Positions 1 to 8,646 of a DNA stretch of 64,000 nt are shown one piece after another. Under the pieces are notes generated by a model. It saw nothing but the letters and a program-made list of their open reading frames with translations, did not search any database and had not been told where the DNA came from. This stretch comes from Candidatus Obscuribacterales bacterium (GTDB lineage Bacteria; Cyanobacteriota; Vampirovibrionia; Obscuribacterales; Obscuribacteraceae). A program made the position numbers and the translations under genes. Numbering within the stretch: the first letter of the stretch is position 1; each line of letters starts with the position of its first letter. The stretch covers positions 41,076-105,075 of the forward strand of contig JAIERK010000142.1 in assembly GCA_019746975.1 (NCBI GenBank), given 5' to 3'.

Positions 1-501
1 CATTTTGCCCACCGAGCAGTCAGAACCCACGGTCAAGACGGTAAATGCATCCACATGGGCAGCTTTCCCCGAAGCGATCGGCATCTTATCCGATGGTTTT
101 CTAAGATCGATTAGCTTTCTTCCATTTTTTTTAGCTGTGGCGACGAACTCTTCGTCGTCGACAAGGAAGTCATGAAGACCGTTAATGACATCTACACCGT
201 TGTTGAGTGCAATAAGAATGTCCTCTCTCCAGATTTTAGGCATCCTTCCGCCCACAAAGGCGCAGCCGAGCAACATGGCATCGGCTCCCAATTTGACCGC
301 CTCCTCGACGGTGCCGACGATTGGAATGTTGTCTCCTACCCCGACCACTTCGCCTGCGGTTTTGCCAGCGTGCTGTCGGTCGACCACAGCGACCACCGTG
401 CTCGGTCCGAAGCGAATGACACCTTCGGCTGTCTTGGAATGACCGCCACCGAACTCGTCTTTGGCGTATAAAATCAAACGTGTATTGGTATCGACATGCA
501 T
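1..501 (-). CDS. DUF1611-family P-loop protein (3' end outside window)
   Basis: Reading the minus strand from the ATG at 501 gives 167 codons without a stop up to the window edge, so the C-terminal part is missing. The visible part starts MHVDTNTRLILYAKDEFGGG, continues through a Rossmann-like stretch (VVAVVDRQHAGKTAG, then IPIVGTVEEAVKLGADAMLLG) and reaches VGSDCSVGKM at the edge, which is a P-loop-like nucleotide-binding motif. This order of an N-terminal Rossmann-like region followed by a P-loop matches DUF1611 proteins, some members of which are linked to D-glutamate/dipeptide metabolism; that link is family knowledge and weak. The gene diverges from grpE. The family call is recognition by eye only. 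Confidence 0.72.
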   Translation of the reverse strand, partial: MHVDTNTRLILYAKDEFGGGHSKTAEGVIRFGPSTVVAVVDRQHAGKTAGEVVGVGDNIPIVGTVEEAVKLGADAMLLGCAFVGGRMPKIWREDILIALNNGVDVINGLHDFLVDDEEFVATAKKNGRKLIDLRKPSDKMPIASGKAAHVDAFTVLTVGSDCSVGKM

Positions 502-653
502 AAAATTTATTGAGTATTCCGTTTTAAACTGTTAGTGAAGATATGTGCAAATTTCTATTTGAATTACTGAAGGAGGCGACGGATCGCCTACTGTATCCTA
601 GAATTATAAATGGACGCTTGGGCGGGCTACCGAATATTGAAGACAATGTATTC

Positions 654-682
654 TTGACGACTCTAAAGCGTTAAGATTTTAT
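654..682 (+). promoter_or_regulatory. Candidate sigma-70 promoter for grpE-dnaK-dnaJ
   Basis: TTGACG (654-659) and TTTTAT (677-682) are separated by 17 bases, about 85 bases before the grpE start. I see no CIRCE operator (inverted TTAGCACTC) and no hrcA in the window, so HrcA control is not supported here. The remaining 502-760 interval holds no gene. Confidence 0.4.
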
Positions 683-766
683 CGCCGCCCGTAAGCTCAA
701 TCCAAAACGCGTGCACAATCAGACTAGGGCGTATATATTCAATACCCGTACTAAATTCAGGTGACT

Positions 767-1735
767 ATGGGCGACGACGCTGAAAACAAAACCGAATCCG
801 AATCTGGAGAACCTCAGGGTGCTCGGAAAGGCGGGAAAACCGACCGAAGCGCCCAAGCCAAGGCTTTCTACAGAGCAATGTACGCTGGTGCGGAGCCCGA
901 CCCGGAGGATTTTGGTTTGGCAAACAAACAAGAGCAGGAGCGCGGTCCGTGCCCTAACTGCACGCGAATGCAAGCCGAAATGGCAGATCTCGAAAAGCGC
1001 ACTCAAGAAGCAGAGAATCACTGGAAGCGCATGGCCGCTGACTTTGAGAATTATCGCAAGCGCGTAGCAAGGGAAAAAGAAGAATTTAGCGCTGCCGGGG
1101 TGCAGCGAGCGATTGAAGCGATTCTTCCTGCCCTTGACGATATGGACCTTGCCAAGACTAAGTTGTCGGCCGACATGGACTCAGCCGCGATGATGGAAAG
1201 TCTCAATATGGTCTATAACAGGTTCAACCGTTGCCTCGAGCAAATTGGTATAAAACAGCTCGAAGTGATTGGCGAAATGTTCGATCCCGTCTATCACGAA
1301 CCTGTGCAACAAATTCCCAGCAATGCAGTTCCGGATGGCGCAGTCTTACATCAGCTTCGACCCGGATATATATTCAATGACAAGGTGTTGAGACCGTCTC
1401 TGGTCAACGTCGCCACCGCCCTTGGTGAAGGCGAATACGATCCAGCGGCAGCAGTCGAAGAAGAAGCTGCTGCGGAGGTCGAAGTCCAATATGAGGAAGG
1501 CACAGGCGAAGTAGCCGACGAGCAACAAATGCCTGAAGAAATAGCCGACGAAGAGGCTGCCTATGAGACGGCTGAGTCCACTGAAGAAGAGACTGCTCAG
1601 ACGGATGATGTAGCCGCCGAGCACTCCGGTGTTGGCAATCTCACGCAGGACCTCCCCGTGATTGACGTCTCGACGGCGCTTCAGCCACAAGAGTTTGAAG
1701 AGAAAGAGCAGGCGTCAGCAAGCGAAGAGAGTTAG
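767..1735 (+). CDS. grpE: Nucleotide exchange factor GrpE with long acidic C-terminal tail
   Basis: GrpE releases ADP from DnaK in the Hsp70 cycle. The core spans roughly residues 70-225: a long coiled coil (NHWKRMAADFENYRKRVARE) followed by the beta domain with GEMFDPVYHEP and VLRPSLVNVA, all typical. An ATG at 767 follows AGGTG and is preferred; an in-frame GTG lies two codons upstream. The odd part is a C-terminal extension of about 100 residues, very rich in Glu and Ala (residues about 230-320), which typical GrpE lacks; the N-terminus also carries a Cys pair (GPCPNCTRM). It is first in a grpE-dnaK-dnaJ cluster, 33 bases before dnaK. Confidence 0.93.
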   Translation: MGDDAENKTESESGEPQGARKGGKTDRSAQAKAFYRAMYAGAEPDPEDFGLANKQEQERGPCPNCTRMQAEMADLEKRTQEAENHWKRMAADFENYRKRVAREKEEFSAAGVQRAIEAILPALDDMDLAKTKLSADMDSAAMMESLNMVYNRFNRCLEQIGIKQLEVIGEMFDPVYHEPVQQIPSNAVPDGAVLHQLRPGYIFNDKVLRPSLVNVATALGEGEYDPAAAVEEEAAAEVEVQYEEGTGEVADEQQMPEEIADEEAAYETAESTEEETAQTDDVAAEHSGVGNLTQDLPVIDVSTALQPQEFEEKEQASASEES

Positions 1736-1768
1736 ACTCCTTCCGTATTCTGACAGATCAGGTATTTA

Positions 1769-3646
1769 ATGAGCAGCGACAGGATAATCGGAATCGACCT
1801 TGGAACAACGCACTCGTGTGTTGCCATCATGGAAGGTGGTAAGCCGGTTATCATAGAGAACGCGGAAGGCGCAAGGACCACACCTTCTGTGGTGGCATTC
1901 ACGCGTACCGGAGAGCGTCTCGTTGGGCAGGTCGCGAAGCGGCAATCGGTAACAAATCCGTCCAAGACAATACAATCGATCAAACGCGAAATGGGTACCA
2001 ATTATCGCGTTACGATTGATGGCGCTCCGCATAGTCCTGAGCAAATTTCAGCAATGATTCTTCAGAAGCTGAAAGCGGATGCCGAGTCATATCTGGGAGA
2101 AAAGCTCTCTCGTGCGGTGATCACCGTACCTGCCTATTTCAATGATGCCCAGCGTCAGGCCACTCGCGATGCCGGTCAAATCGCTGGTCTCGACGTCATG
2201 CGCATCATCAACGAGCCCACAGCCAGTGCGCTTGCATATGGGTTGGATAAGCTCGACGACCAATCGATCATTCTCGTGTTCGATCTCGGTGGTGGCACAT
2301 TCGATGTCAGCATTCTCGAGATTACAGAGGGCGTATTCGAGGTCAAAGCTACCAGCGGTAACAATCGGCTCGGTGGTGACGATTTCGATCAGGCTATAAT
2401 AGATTGGATGATTACTGATTTCCTGGCGCAATCTGGTATTGACGTATCCAACGACCTGATCGCGATTCAGCGACTAAAAGAGACAGCGGAAAAAACCAAA
2501 ATCGAGTTGTCTACTGCTGTCACCTCTGACATACATCTTCCATTCCTCACTGCCAACGACAGTGGCCCGCTTCACTATGAAGGTCAGTTGACTCGTGCGA
2601 AATTCAACGAGTTCACCAATCACCTGGTCGAGGCTTGTCTCGGACCGTTGCAACAAGCGCTGGAGGATTCTCAACTCGAACCGTCCAACATCGAGCACAT
2701 CATTCTCGTTGGCGGTTCCACCAGAATCCCTGCAGTACAGGACATGATCCGGCGGTTCTTCTCGAAAGATCCATCTAAGTCGGTCAACCCGGACGAGGCT
2801 GTTGCTATGGGCGCCGCTATCCAGGCCGGTATTTTGTCTGGCGATTTGAAGGAAGTGCTCCTGCTGGACGTGATTCCATTGTCTCTGGGAATCGAGACTG
2901 CTGGTGAACTATTCACCCGAATCATCAAGCGCAATACCACAATTCCAACCAGTCAGACGCAGCTCTTCTCGACTACCGAAGATGGTCAGACTTCGGTCGA
3001 AGTTCATGTTTTACAGGGAGAGCGTGAAAAAGCAAAAGACAACAAGTCACTTGCTAAGTTGAATTTAACCGGCATTCCACCAGCTCCGCGTGGCGTACCT
3101 AAGATCGAAGTTACCTTCGATATTGACGCGGATGGCATTCTGCAATGCAGCGTTAAGGACCATGCTTCCGGCCTCAAGCAGTCAATCACGGTTCACCGTA
3201 CAACCGGCCTCAATCCTGATGAGGTCGAGCGTTTGAAGAGAGAAGCCGAAGAATTTGCCGAGCAGGATCGCATCGAGCGCGAACGCATAAGCGCCAGAGT
3301 CAAAGCTGACGCCATGTGTGGCGAGGCTGAGAGAACGATCACTAAGTATGGTGACAGAGTTGATAAGAGTATTGTAGACAAAGTGCGCCGGGCTATAGAC
3401 AATGTAAAGGAGTCTCTTGGAAAGGACGAAACCGACGAGCTCAAATCATACGTCGCCGGTCTGGATGTAGCGCTCCTGGATTTCGGTCGCGTACTTCATA
3501 CAGCCAAGCCAACAACCAGGGATGTTAAAGCGAGAAAGCGACCAACGATAGAAACAATCGAGCTCGGTGAAAGCAGGGACACCAAACCCAAGGAAAGGCC
3601 CAAGGAAGAGAAGGCTAAGGAACCACTGAGCGCCAACCCAGACTGA
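1769..3646 (+). CDS. dnaK: Chaperone DnaK (Hsp70)
   Basis: This is the ATP-dependent Hsp70 chaperone. The nucleotide-binding domain starts with IGIDLGTTHSCVA (phosphate 1) and contains VPAYFNDAQRQATRDAG, INEPTASALAYG and the phosphate-2 motif VFDLGGGTFDVS; the adenosine motif ILVGGSTRIPAVQ is near residue 315. The substrate domain follows from about residue 375 (LDVIPLSLGIET). At 625 residues it is slightly short of E. coli DnaK (638), and its end is a Lys/Glu/Pro-rich tail rather than the usual acidic EEVD-like or ADD ending. It lies between grpE and dnaJ and is probably co-transcribed with both. Confidence 0.97.
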   Translation: MSSDRIIGIDLGTTHSCVAIMEGGKPVIIENAEGARTTPSVVAFTRTGERLVGQVAKRQSVTNPSKTIQSIKREMGTNYRVTIDGAPHSPEQISAMILQKLKADAESYLGEKLSRAVITVPAYFNDAQRQATRDAGQIAGLDVMRIINEPTASALAYGLDKLDDQSIILVFDLGGGTFDVSILEITEGVFEVKATSGNNRLGGDDFDQAIIDWMITDFLAQSGIDVSNDLIAIQRLKETAEKTKIELSTAVTSDIHLPFLTANDSGPLHYEGQLTRAKFNEFTNHLVEACLGPLQQALEDSQLEPSNIEHIILVGGSTRIPAVQDMIRRFFSKDPSKSVNPDEAVAMGAAIQAGILSGDLKEVLLLDVIPLSLGIETAGELFTRIIKRNTTIPTSQTQLFSTTEDGQTSVEVHVLQGEREKAKDNKSLAKLNLTGIPPAPRGVPKIEVTFDIDADGILQCSVKDHASGLKQSITVHRTTGLNPDEVERLKREAEEFAEQDRIERERISARVKADAMCGEAERTITKYGDRVDKSIVDKVRRAIDNVKESLGKDETDELKSYVAGLDVALLDFGRVLHTAKPTTRDVKARKRPTIETIELGESRDTKPKERPKEEKAKEPLSANPD

Positions 3647-3656
3647 GGAGCCTCAC

Positions 3657-4976
3657 GTGCCAACAGGAAACATGTCTACCAACAAGGACTACTACGAAGT
3701 AATCGGAGTCGAAAAGACCGCTACGCCTGAAGAGATCAAAAAGGCTTTTCGTAGAAAGGCGCGTGCCTTGCACCCCGATAACAAAGATTCGGGCGACGAA
3801 AAGGCCTTCAAAGAGCTCGCTGAAGCATATGAAGTTCTTTCCGATCAGAACAAGCGCTCGGCCTACGATCGCTACGGACATGAGGGTGTCAAAGGCGCTT
3901 CGCGCAGATTCGACGACGTCGACTTCAGCTCTTTCGCGGGCTTTGGTATGGACGACATTTTGGAAGCCCTGTTCGGACAGGGTGTTCGGGGCGGTGGATT
4001 CGGTGGCGGATTTGGCCGTTCGGCGGGACCCGCTCAAGGCGCACATTTGAAGCACGATTTGCAAATCGATTTTCTCGAGGCCGTATTCGGCTGCGAGAAA
4101 AAGCTCGATGTCAGTCGTCTGGACGACTGTACGACCTGTCTTGGCACTGGTGCTGCCGCCGGCAGCACCGTGTCGACCTGCACCACATGTAACGGTGCCG
4201 GTCAGGTGAAAGAGCTGGTCAACATGCTCTTCGTTCAGACCTATCAGATTACGACGTGTCCGCACTGCAAAGGACATGGCAAGAAAGTCGACAAGCCTTG
4301 CCGCGACTGCCGTGGTGATGGAGTAACCAGAAAGAAGAAAGACTTTACTCTTCCCGTGCCTGCCGGCATTGCCGATGGAAGCAGGATGCGCGTCGCCGGT
4401 CTCGGAGACAAGGGCCCGTTCGGTGGACCCTTTGGCGATCTTTTTGTCATCATTCATGTAAAACCACACAAAGACTTCGTTCGAGACGGTAATACCGTCC
4501 ATGTGAAGCAAACCATCAGCTTCTCGATGGCTGCTCTTGGTGGTGAAATTTTAGTGCCTACTGTCGATGGTTCCAAAATTCTGAAAATTCCCGCGGGCAT
4601 TCAGAGCGGTAGCCAACTGCTGATGAAAGAGTATGGGGTGCCACCACTTCAGGGTCAGGGCAGACGTGGGGATCAGATTGTGCATGTCGTAGTCAATACG
4701 CCGACAAAACTATCTGGTGACCATAGAGAGCTCTTCAAAAAACTGGCGGAATTGCATGGAGAGTCGCTTACTGTTGATCCGGAAGCTCTCAAGGAGCCGG
4801 AAGAGCCGAAGAAGCAAAAGAAAGATGCTACCAAATCGGGAACTCATACTGCGCTGAAAGAGTCAGAGGACGGTAAGGGTAAGGCTAACGGCAAGAAAAA
4901 AACAAACGGTGAAGAGAAGGAAGACACGTTGTTGGACAAGATCGTCGACGCATTTCGACCGAAGAATAGCGAATAA
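3657..4976 (+). CDS. dnaJ: Chaperone DnaJ (type I Hsp40)
   Basis: This is the co-chaperone that delivers clients to DnaK and stimulates its ATPase. The J domain is at the N-terminus (KDYYEVIGVEKTATPEEIKK, HPD in ALHPDNK), then a Gly/Phe-rich linker near residues 100-120. Four zinc-binding CxxCxGxG-type repeats follow at about residues 155-225 (CTTCLGTG, CTTCNGAG, CPHCKGHG, CRDCRGDG), then the C-terminal beta domains. A Lys/Glu-rich tail of about 65 residues follows the normal end. The GTG at 3657 has GAGGAG at good spacing; an ATG at 3672 preceded by AGGA is an alternative start. It sits 10 bases after dnaK. Confidence 0.95.
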   Translation: MPTGNMSTNKDYYEVIGVEKTATPEEIKKAFRRKARALHPDNKDSGDEKAFKELAEAYEVLSDQNKRSAYDRYGHEGVKGASRRFDDVDFSSFAGFGMDDILEALFGQGVRGGGFGGGFGRSAGPAQGAHLKHDLQIDFLEAVFGCEKKLDVSRLDDCTTCLGTGAAAGSTVSTCTTCNGAGQVKELVNMLFVQTYQITTCPHCKGHGKKVDKPCRDCRGDGVTRKKKDFTLPVPAGIADGSRMRVAGLGDKGPFGGPFGDLFVIIHVKPHKDFVRDGNTVHVKQTISFSMAALGGEILVPTVDGSKILKIPAGIQSGSQLLMKEYGVPPLQGQGRRGDQIVHVVVNTPTKLSGDHRELFKKLAELHGESLTVDPEALKEPEEPKKQKKDATKSGTHTALKESEDGKGKANGKKKTNGEEKEDTLLDKIVDAFRPKNSE

Positions 4977-4980
4977 GGCG

Positions 4981-6462
4981 ATGCAACCAGTCCTCGATTC
5001 TCAGCCTTGGCGGTTGCCACCGCCGACAGTGGCGCCCTCATATCAAATTGGCAAGTTCGCCATACTGTTAGCAATGACGATAGTTCTCTTTGTCTCGTGG
5101 ATTCCGCATGGCAACGCGACGCGTCCGCCTGAGTCTTTGAAAGCCACTTTGAAATCGATTTTTCCAAGCGCAAAGGTGCGGCTCGACGGAGTAATTGAAA
5201 GCTCTGACGGTAGTCTCTTCATTCCCTTGATACCGAAGAGCATCAAGTCCGGCACACCCGGATTGTCCGCGCAGTATCCTCAGAGCGAGCCGACATTGTT
5301 CGCGTTCACTAACGGTTGGTACTACTTGAAGCTCATCGATCGCGCCGGGAAGAAAATCCTGGCCTTACCTCCAGGACTCAAGGCAGATGAGAAGCAACGG
5401 ATTTGTGTTTGCAGCTTGCCTCAGGATCTCATCGTGCCGTCTGACATGGCAGTCGTGCCTGAGCTCAAGAATACTATCGGTGAGCTGACTATATCGGTTA
5501 TGACATCGTCCACTGTGCCCGAGGTGGCCGCCCAACCAGCTGCAAAAAAGGATCCAGTCGCCGTCGGGAAGAATGGCATCATCGCTGTTACTTCCCCGCA
5601 AACCGGTAAGATTGCCATACTTGGCAATCAGTTGGAGAAACTGACCGAGTTGCCGACTGATGGTACGCCTAGTGGCATGGCATGTGCAGATGGCAAATTG
5701 TTCGTTGCGGATCAGACAAAAAACAGAGTTCTTATAGTCGATCCTCAAACCAAGGAGTTCAGCGGCCAGATTGACTTCCCACCTGGCAGCGGTCCGAAGG
5801 ATATTGCCGCCCCGGCCGAAGGTCCATTCCTCTATGTTTCCGAATGTGCCGCTAACAAAGTGGCGATTGTAGAACTGGCGACCCGGAAGATCATGATGCA
5901 TACCTTTGTGCCTGCTGGTCCAACGCGATTAGCTCTGACACCCAATGGATACACGCTGATCGTACTCAACGTGCCGGCTGCTAAGGTCTCCTTTATATCG
6001 ACATTGAATCAGAAGGTTATCGGCGTTCTACCAGTCGGAACAATGCCAAATGATGTGGCCGTAACCAACGACAGCCGTACAGCGTTTATCACCAATCGCC
6101 TCTCTAACACGATCTCTGTAATTGACATTACACAGAAAAAGCTCATTAGAACTGTGACTACGGGCGAAGGTCCGACAGGAATCGCCTTGAATAGCGATAA
6201 CACCAAGCTCTTTATAGCTAATGCGAAGGATAACACCATAAGCGTCTTGAATCTGCCTGCTATGACGAAGAACAAGGATGTTACTCTGCCTATCGATGTC
6301 GAGTTCCCCAGCGATATCATGATGCTCGCAGATGGGAAGCATTTGCTCGTCACCAGCGCAGCAACTGACACTCTTGGAGTACTCAACGCTGAGACTTTGG
6401 AGTTTGAAAAACAGCCAAAGCTTGGCTGCACCAGCGTCGATCTTTTGTTTATCCCGCAGTAG
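4981..6462 (+). CDS. Membrane-anchored YVTN/beta-propeller protein
   Basis: The ATG at 4981 lies just after the dnaJ stop and gives 493 residues. A hydrophobic segment near residues 25-42 (FAILLAMTIVLFVSWI) should be a signal anchor or uncleaved signal. From about residue 190 repeated blades can be seen with patterns such as GKLFVADQTKNRVLIVDPQT, AFITNRLSNTISVID and KLFIANAKDNTISVLNL, which is the YVTN-type beta-propeller signature. These proteins are extracytoplasmic and often have no known substrate. It is close enough to dnaJ to be read through from the chaperone operon, although its function looks unrelated. Confidence 0.8.
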   Translation: MQPVLDSQPWRLPPPTVAPSYQIGKFAILLAMTIVLFVSWIPHGNATRPPESLKATLKSIFPSAKVRLDGVIESSDGSLFIPLIPKSIKSGTPGLSAQYPQSEPTLFAFTNGWYYLKLIDRAGKKILALPPGLKADEKQRICVCSLPQDLIVPSDMAVVPELKNTIGELTISVMTSSTVPEVAAQPAAKKDPVAVGKNGIIAVTSPQTGKIAILGNQLEKLTELPTDGTPSGMACADGKLFVADQTKNRVLIVDPQTKEFSGQIDFPPGSGPKDIAAPAEGPFLYVSECAANKVAIVELATRKIMMHTFVPAGPTRLALTPNGYTLIVLNVPAAKVSFISTLNQKVIGVLPVGTMPNDVAVTNDSRTAFITNRLSNTISVIDITQKKLIRTVTTGEGPTGIALNSDNTKLFIANAKDNTISVLNLPAMTKNKDVTLPIDVEFPSDIMMLADGKHLLVTSAATDTLGVLNAETLEFEKQPKLGCTSVDLLFIPQ

Positions 6463-6546
6463 CAGCAGCACCTGCAGGTTGATTCGACCTCGCCGTCCGG
6501 CTAGATATCTCCCAGTGCAGTAGCTAGTCTCCTGGTTTCATCGTGT

Positions 6547-8439
6547 TCAGTCAGAAATGAAATCATCCTGGTCTGCTTTGTTGGTCTTGCTCTCGATTAT
6601 TTCGGATAGATATGCCGTGAATTTGGATAGTCGCACTCCTCGTTCGTCACCCTTTCCTCTGGAACGGAAAGAGACGGTTGAGCTGTTCATCTCATCATCG
6701 CCCAGGATACAAATGTAAGGGACCTTCATTATCTCCCAGTCTCGAATTTTTCGGTTCATGCGAGCGCTTCCATCGTCTACCTTGTGACGAATACGCTTTG
6801 AATTGAGTATGGCTCCTATCGATTTTGCATACTCAATATGTCGATCCGCGATTGGAATTAGCACCACCTGTAATGGCGCCAACCAGACCGGCAACTCGCC
6901 ATTTGTATGTTCCAGAAGAATACCGATGAATCGATCGATGGACCCGTAGATTACTCGATGAATAACAGCTGGGGTCTTGTGCTGACCGTCTTTATCGATA
7001 TACTTCAAGCCAAATCGCTCCGGCAATTGGAAGTCCAATTGGATGTTACCCATCTGCCATTTACGGCCTAGCGAGTCGCGCATCAGAATGTCAATTTTCG
7101 GTCCATAAAAGGCGCCTTCCTTTTCGGCAATCATGTAATTGTCTTTGCCGACCTGGCGATCTAGAATCCGTCGAAGCGCATTCTCAGCCTCGTCCCACTT
7201 TTCCACATCGCCGACGAATTTATTGGGACGCAAGCTCAGTCGATAAGAATAGGACATGTTGAAAACAGAGTAGAACTCCGCTGCCAGGGTGAGTACTTTT
7301 TTGAATTCATCTTCAATCTGATCCGGAGAGACGAAAATGTGGGCATCATCTTGTTGGAATTTCTGCACTCTAAACAGTCCATTCAAGGTTCCTGAGCGCT
7401 CGTTGCGATGAAGTACATCGCAATCGGATAGGCGCATCGGCAAATCTCGATAGCTTCGTAGTTTTAAGCCGAACACGACCATCGCGTTGGGGCAATTCAT
7501 TGGTTTTAGACCATATACGGTGTCGTCCTCGTCTTCGACAAGGAACATATTTTCGTTATAGTGCTCCCAGTGACCGGAGGTTTCCCACAGACTCTTGTGA
7601 TTCAACAGCGGCGAAGATATCTCCTCGTACCCGTGCTTCTCATGAGTGTCTCGCCAGAATGAAAACAGCTCATTCAGTAGGCGCATTCCGTTCGGGAGCC
7701 AATATGGCATGCCGGGCGCGGTTTCATCAAAGTGGAAGAGCTCCAATTTTTTTCCAAGCCGTCGATGATCTCGGCGTTTTGCTTCTTCGAGAAACAGCAT
7801 ATGCTTCTCGAGTTCTTTCTTGGAAGCAAAAACGGTGCCATAAATCCTGGTGAGCATGGGATTGCGCTCGTTGCCGCGCCAGAACGACCCGGACGTATGC
7901 AGAAGCTTCAGTGCGTCCGGATTGATCTCTCGACTGTTGTGCACGTGAGGACCTTTGCAGAGATCGACGAAGCGGTCGTGTCGATATATCGATACCTCGT
8001 TGACCGTGCGATCTTCAGAACTGGTGTTGGCATCTTCTTGTGCATCAGGATCCGCCTGTCCACTGCAAATCAGATCGATCAACTCCATTTTGAATGGTTG
8101 GTCTTGAAAAACCTGCCTGGCGTCATCAGCTCCTAGTTTCGAGTAACTGAAGTCGCAACCGCTTTTGACAATCTCCTTCATACGCACTTCCAGCCAACCG
8201 AGATCGTCGCTGTTTAGCGGTCTCGGTAATTGAAAATCGTAATAAAACCCATCAGCAATTGCTGGACCCACGCCGAGCTTGACGCTGCCGCTTTCTGAAA
8301 ATCGCTCAATCACCGCCTGTGCAAGAATGTGGGCGCAGCTATGGCGCATCTTGTAGAGGCTGGCTTCTTCGTCTAGTCTCAATTGCTGATCTTGGCTTCC
8401 GGGATCCTTACACGAATCATTCCCATTATTAAAACCCAT
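6547..8439 (-). CDS. thrS: Threonyl-tRNA synthetase lacking the TGS domain
   Basis: The enzyme charges tRNA-Thr. The N-terminal editing domain begins almost at once with RHSCAHILAQAV (HxxxH near residues 33-37), followed by the class II catalytic core with the zinc ligand Cys in LKPMNCPNAM, LHRNERSG and FRVQKFQQDDAHIF (motif 2 region), and a C-terminal anticodon-binding domain (VWLAPLQVVLIPI). The TGS domain that precedes the editing domain in E. coli ThrRS is absent; only about 30 polar residues stand before it. An acidic insertion is visible near residues 130-145. The neighbours are not the usual infC-rpmI-rplT. A structured leader precedes it. Confidence 0.96.
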   Translation of the reverse strand: MGFNNGNDSCKDPGSQDQQLRLDEEASLYKMRHSCAHILAQAVIERFSESGSVKLGVGPAIADGFYYDFQLPRPLNSDDLGWLEVRMKEIVKSGCDFSYSKLGADDARQVFQDQPFKMELIDLICSGQADPDAQEDANTSSEDRTVNEVSIYRHDRFVDLCKGPHVHNSREINPDALKLLHTSGSFWRGNERNPMLTRIYGTVFASKKELEKHMLFLEEAKRRDHRRLGKKLELFHFDETAPGMPYWLPNGMRLLNELFSFWRDTHEKHGYEEISSPLLNHKSLWETSGHWEHYNENMFLVEDEDDTVYGLKPMNCPNAMVVFGLKLRSYRDLPMRLSDCDVLHRNERSGTLNGLFRVQKFQQDDAHIFVSPDQIEDEFKKVLTLAAEFYSVFNMSYSYRLSLRPNKFVGDVEKWDEAENALRRILDRQVGKDNYMIAEKEGAFYGPKIDILMRDSLGRKWQMGNIQLDFQLPERFGLKYIDKDGQHKTPAVIHRVIYGSIDRFIGILLEHTNGELPVWLAPLQVVLIPIADRHIEYAKSIGAILNSKRIRHKVDDGSARMNRKIRDWEIMKVPYICILGDDEMNSSTVSFRSRGKGDERGVRLSKFTAYLSEIIESKTNKADQDDFISD

Positions 8440-8465
8440 TTTCTCGTCTCCAACGTTTGATAGTC

Positions 8466-8498
8466 AAAACAAAAAACGAGCCGCAGGTAGAGGGCTCG
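8466..8498 (-). terminator. Candidate attenuator terminator in thrS leader
   Basis: On the minus strand CGAGCC (8498-8493) pairs with GGCTCG (8482-8477) around a 10-base loop and is followed at once by TTTTTTGTTTT. It lies between the promoter and the thrS start, so it would stop transcription early unless prevented. Its 3' arm and loop are also used by the competing helix of the leader. Confidence 0.6.
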
Positions 8499-8559
8499 CT
8501 TCGGCTATCAACTTAGTCGGCTAAATTAGATGCGCGTGCTCATCCCCAGTACCTGCGGC
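8480..8559 (-). promoter_or_regulatory. thrS leader with competing helices and a tiny ORF
   Basis: In the leader RNA, GCCGCAGGTA (8559-8550) is a perfect 10-base complement of TACCTGCGGC (8489-8480). The second strand overlaps the loop and 3' arm of the terminator, so the two structures exclude each other: the long helix would act as antiterminator. Between the arms lies an 18-base ORF (8543-8526) reading MSTRI-stop with one Thr codon, and a GATG/CATC hairpin. I do not see the T-box acceptor-binding sequence, so this is not an ordinary T-box. Attenuation by ribosome stalling, or a protein- or ligand-sensing RNA, both remain possible. Confidence 0.5.
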
Positions 8560-8605
8560 ACTGTAGTTGTAGTGATAAGGCTGAGCAATTGACTTGGCAT
8601 AAATA

Positions 8606-8635
8606 CAATTATCAACATTCCTGCGATCGAGTCAA
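8606..8635 (-). promoter_or_regulatory. Candidate thrS promoter
   Basis: Minus-strand TTGACT (8635-8630) and TAATTG (8611-8606) are 18 bases apart, followed by the structured leader. Transcription would begin around 8600, giving a leader of about 160 bases. Confidence 0.45.
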
Positions 8636-8646
8636 GAATTTGTCAA

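Noticed and set aside
502..760. CIRCE/HrcA heat-shock operator before grpE
   Set aside because: No TTAGCACTC-N9-GAGTGCTAA sequence; only a short GGCG/CGCC hairpin is visible.
8440..8646. T-box riboswitch upstream of thrS
   Set aside because: The conserved T-box acceptor-binding sequence and stem I features were not found, although a terminator and alternative helix exist.
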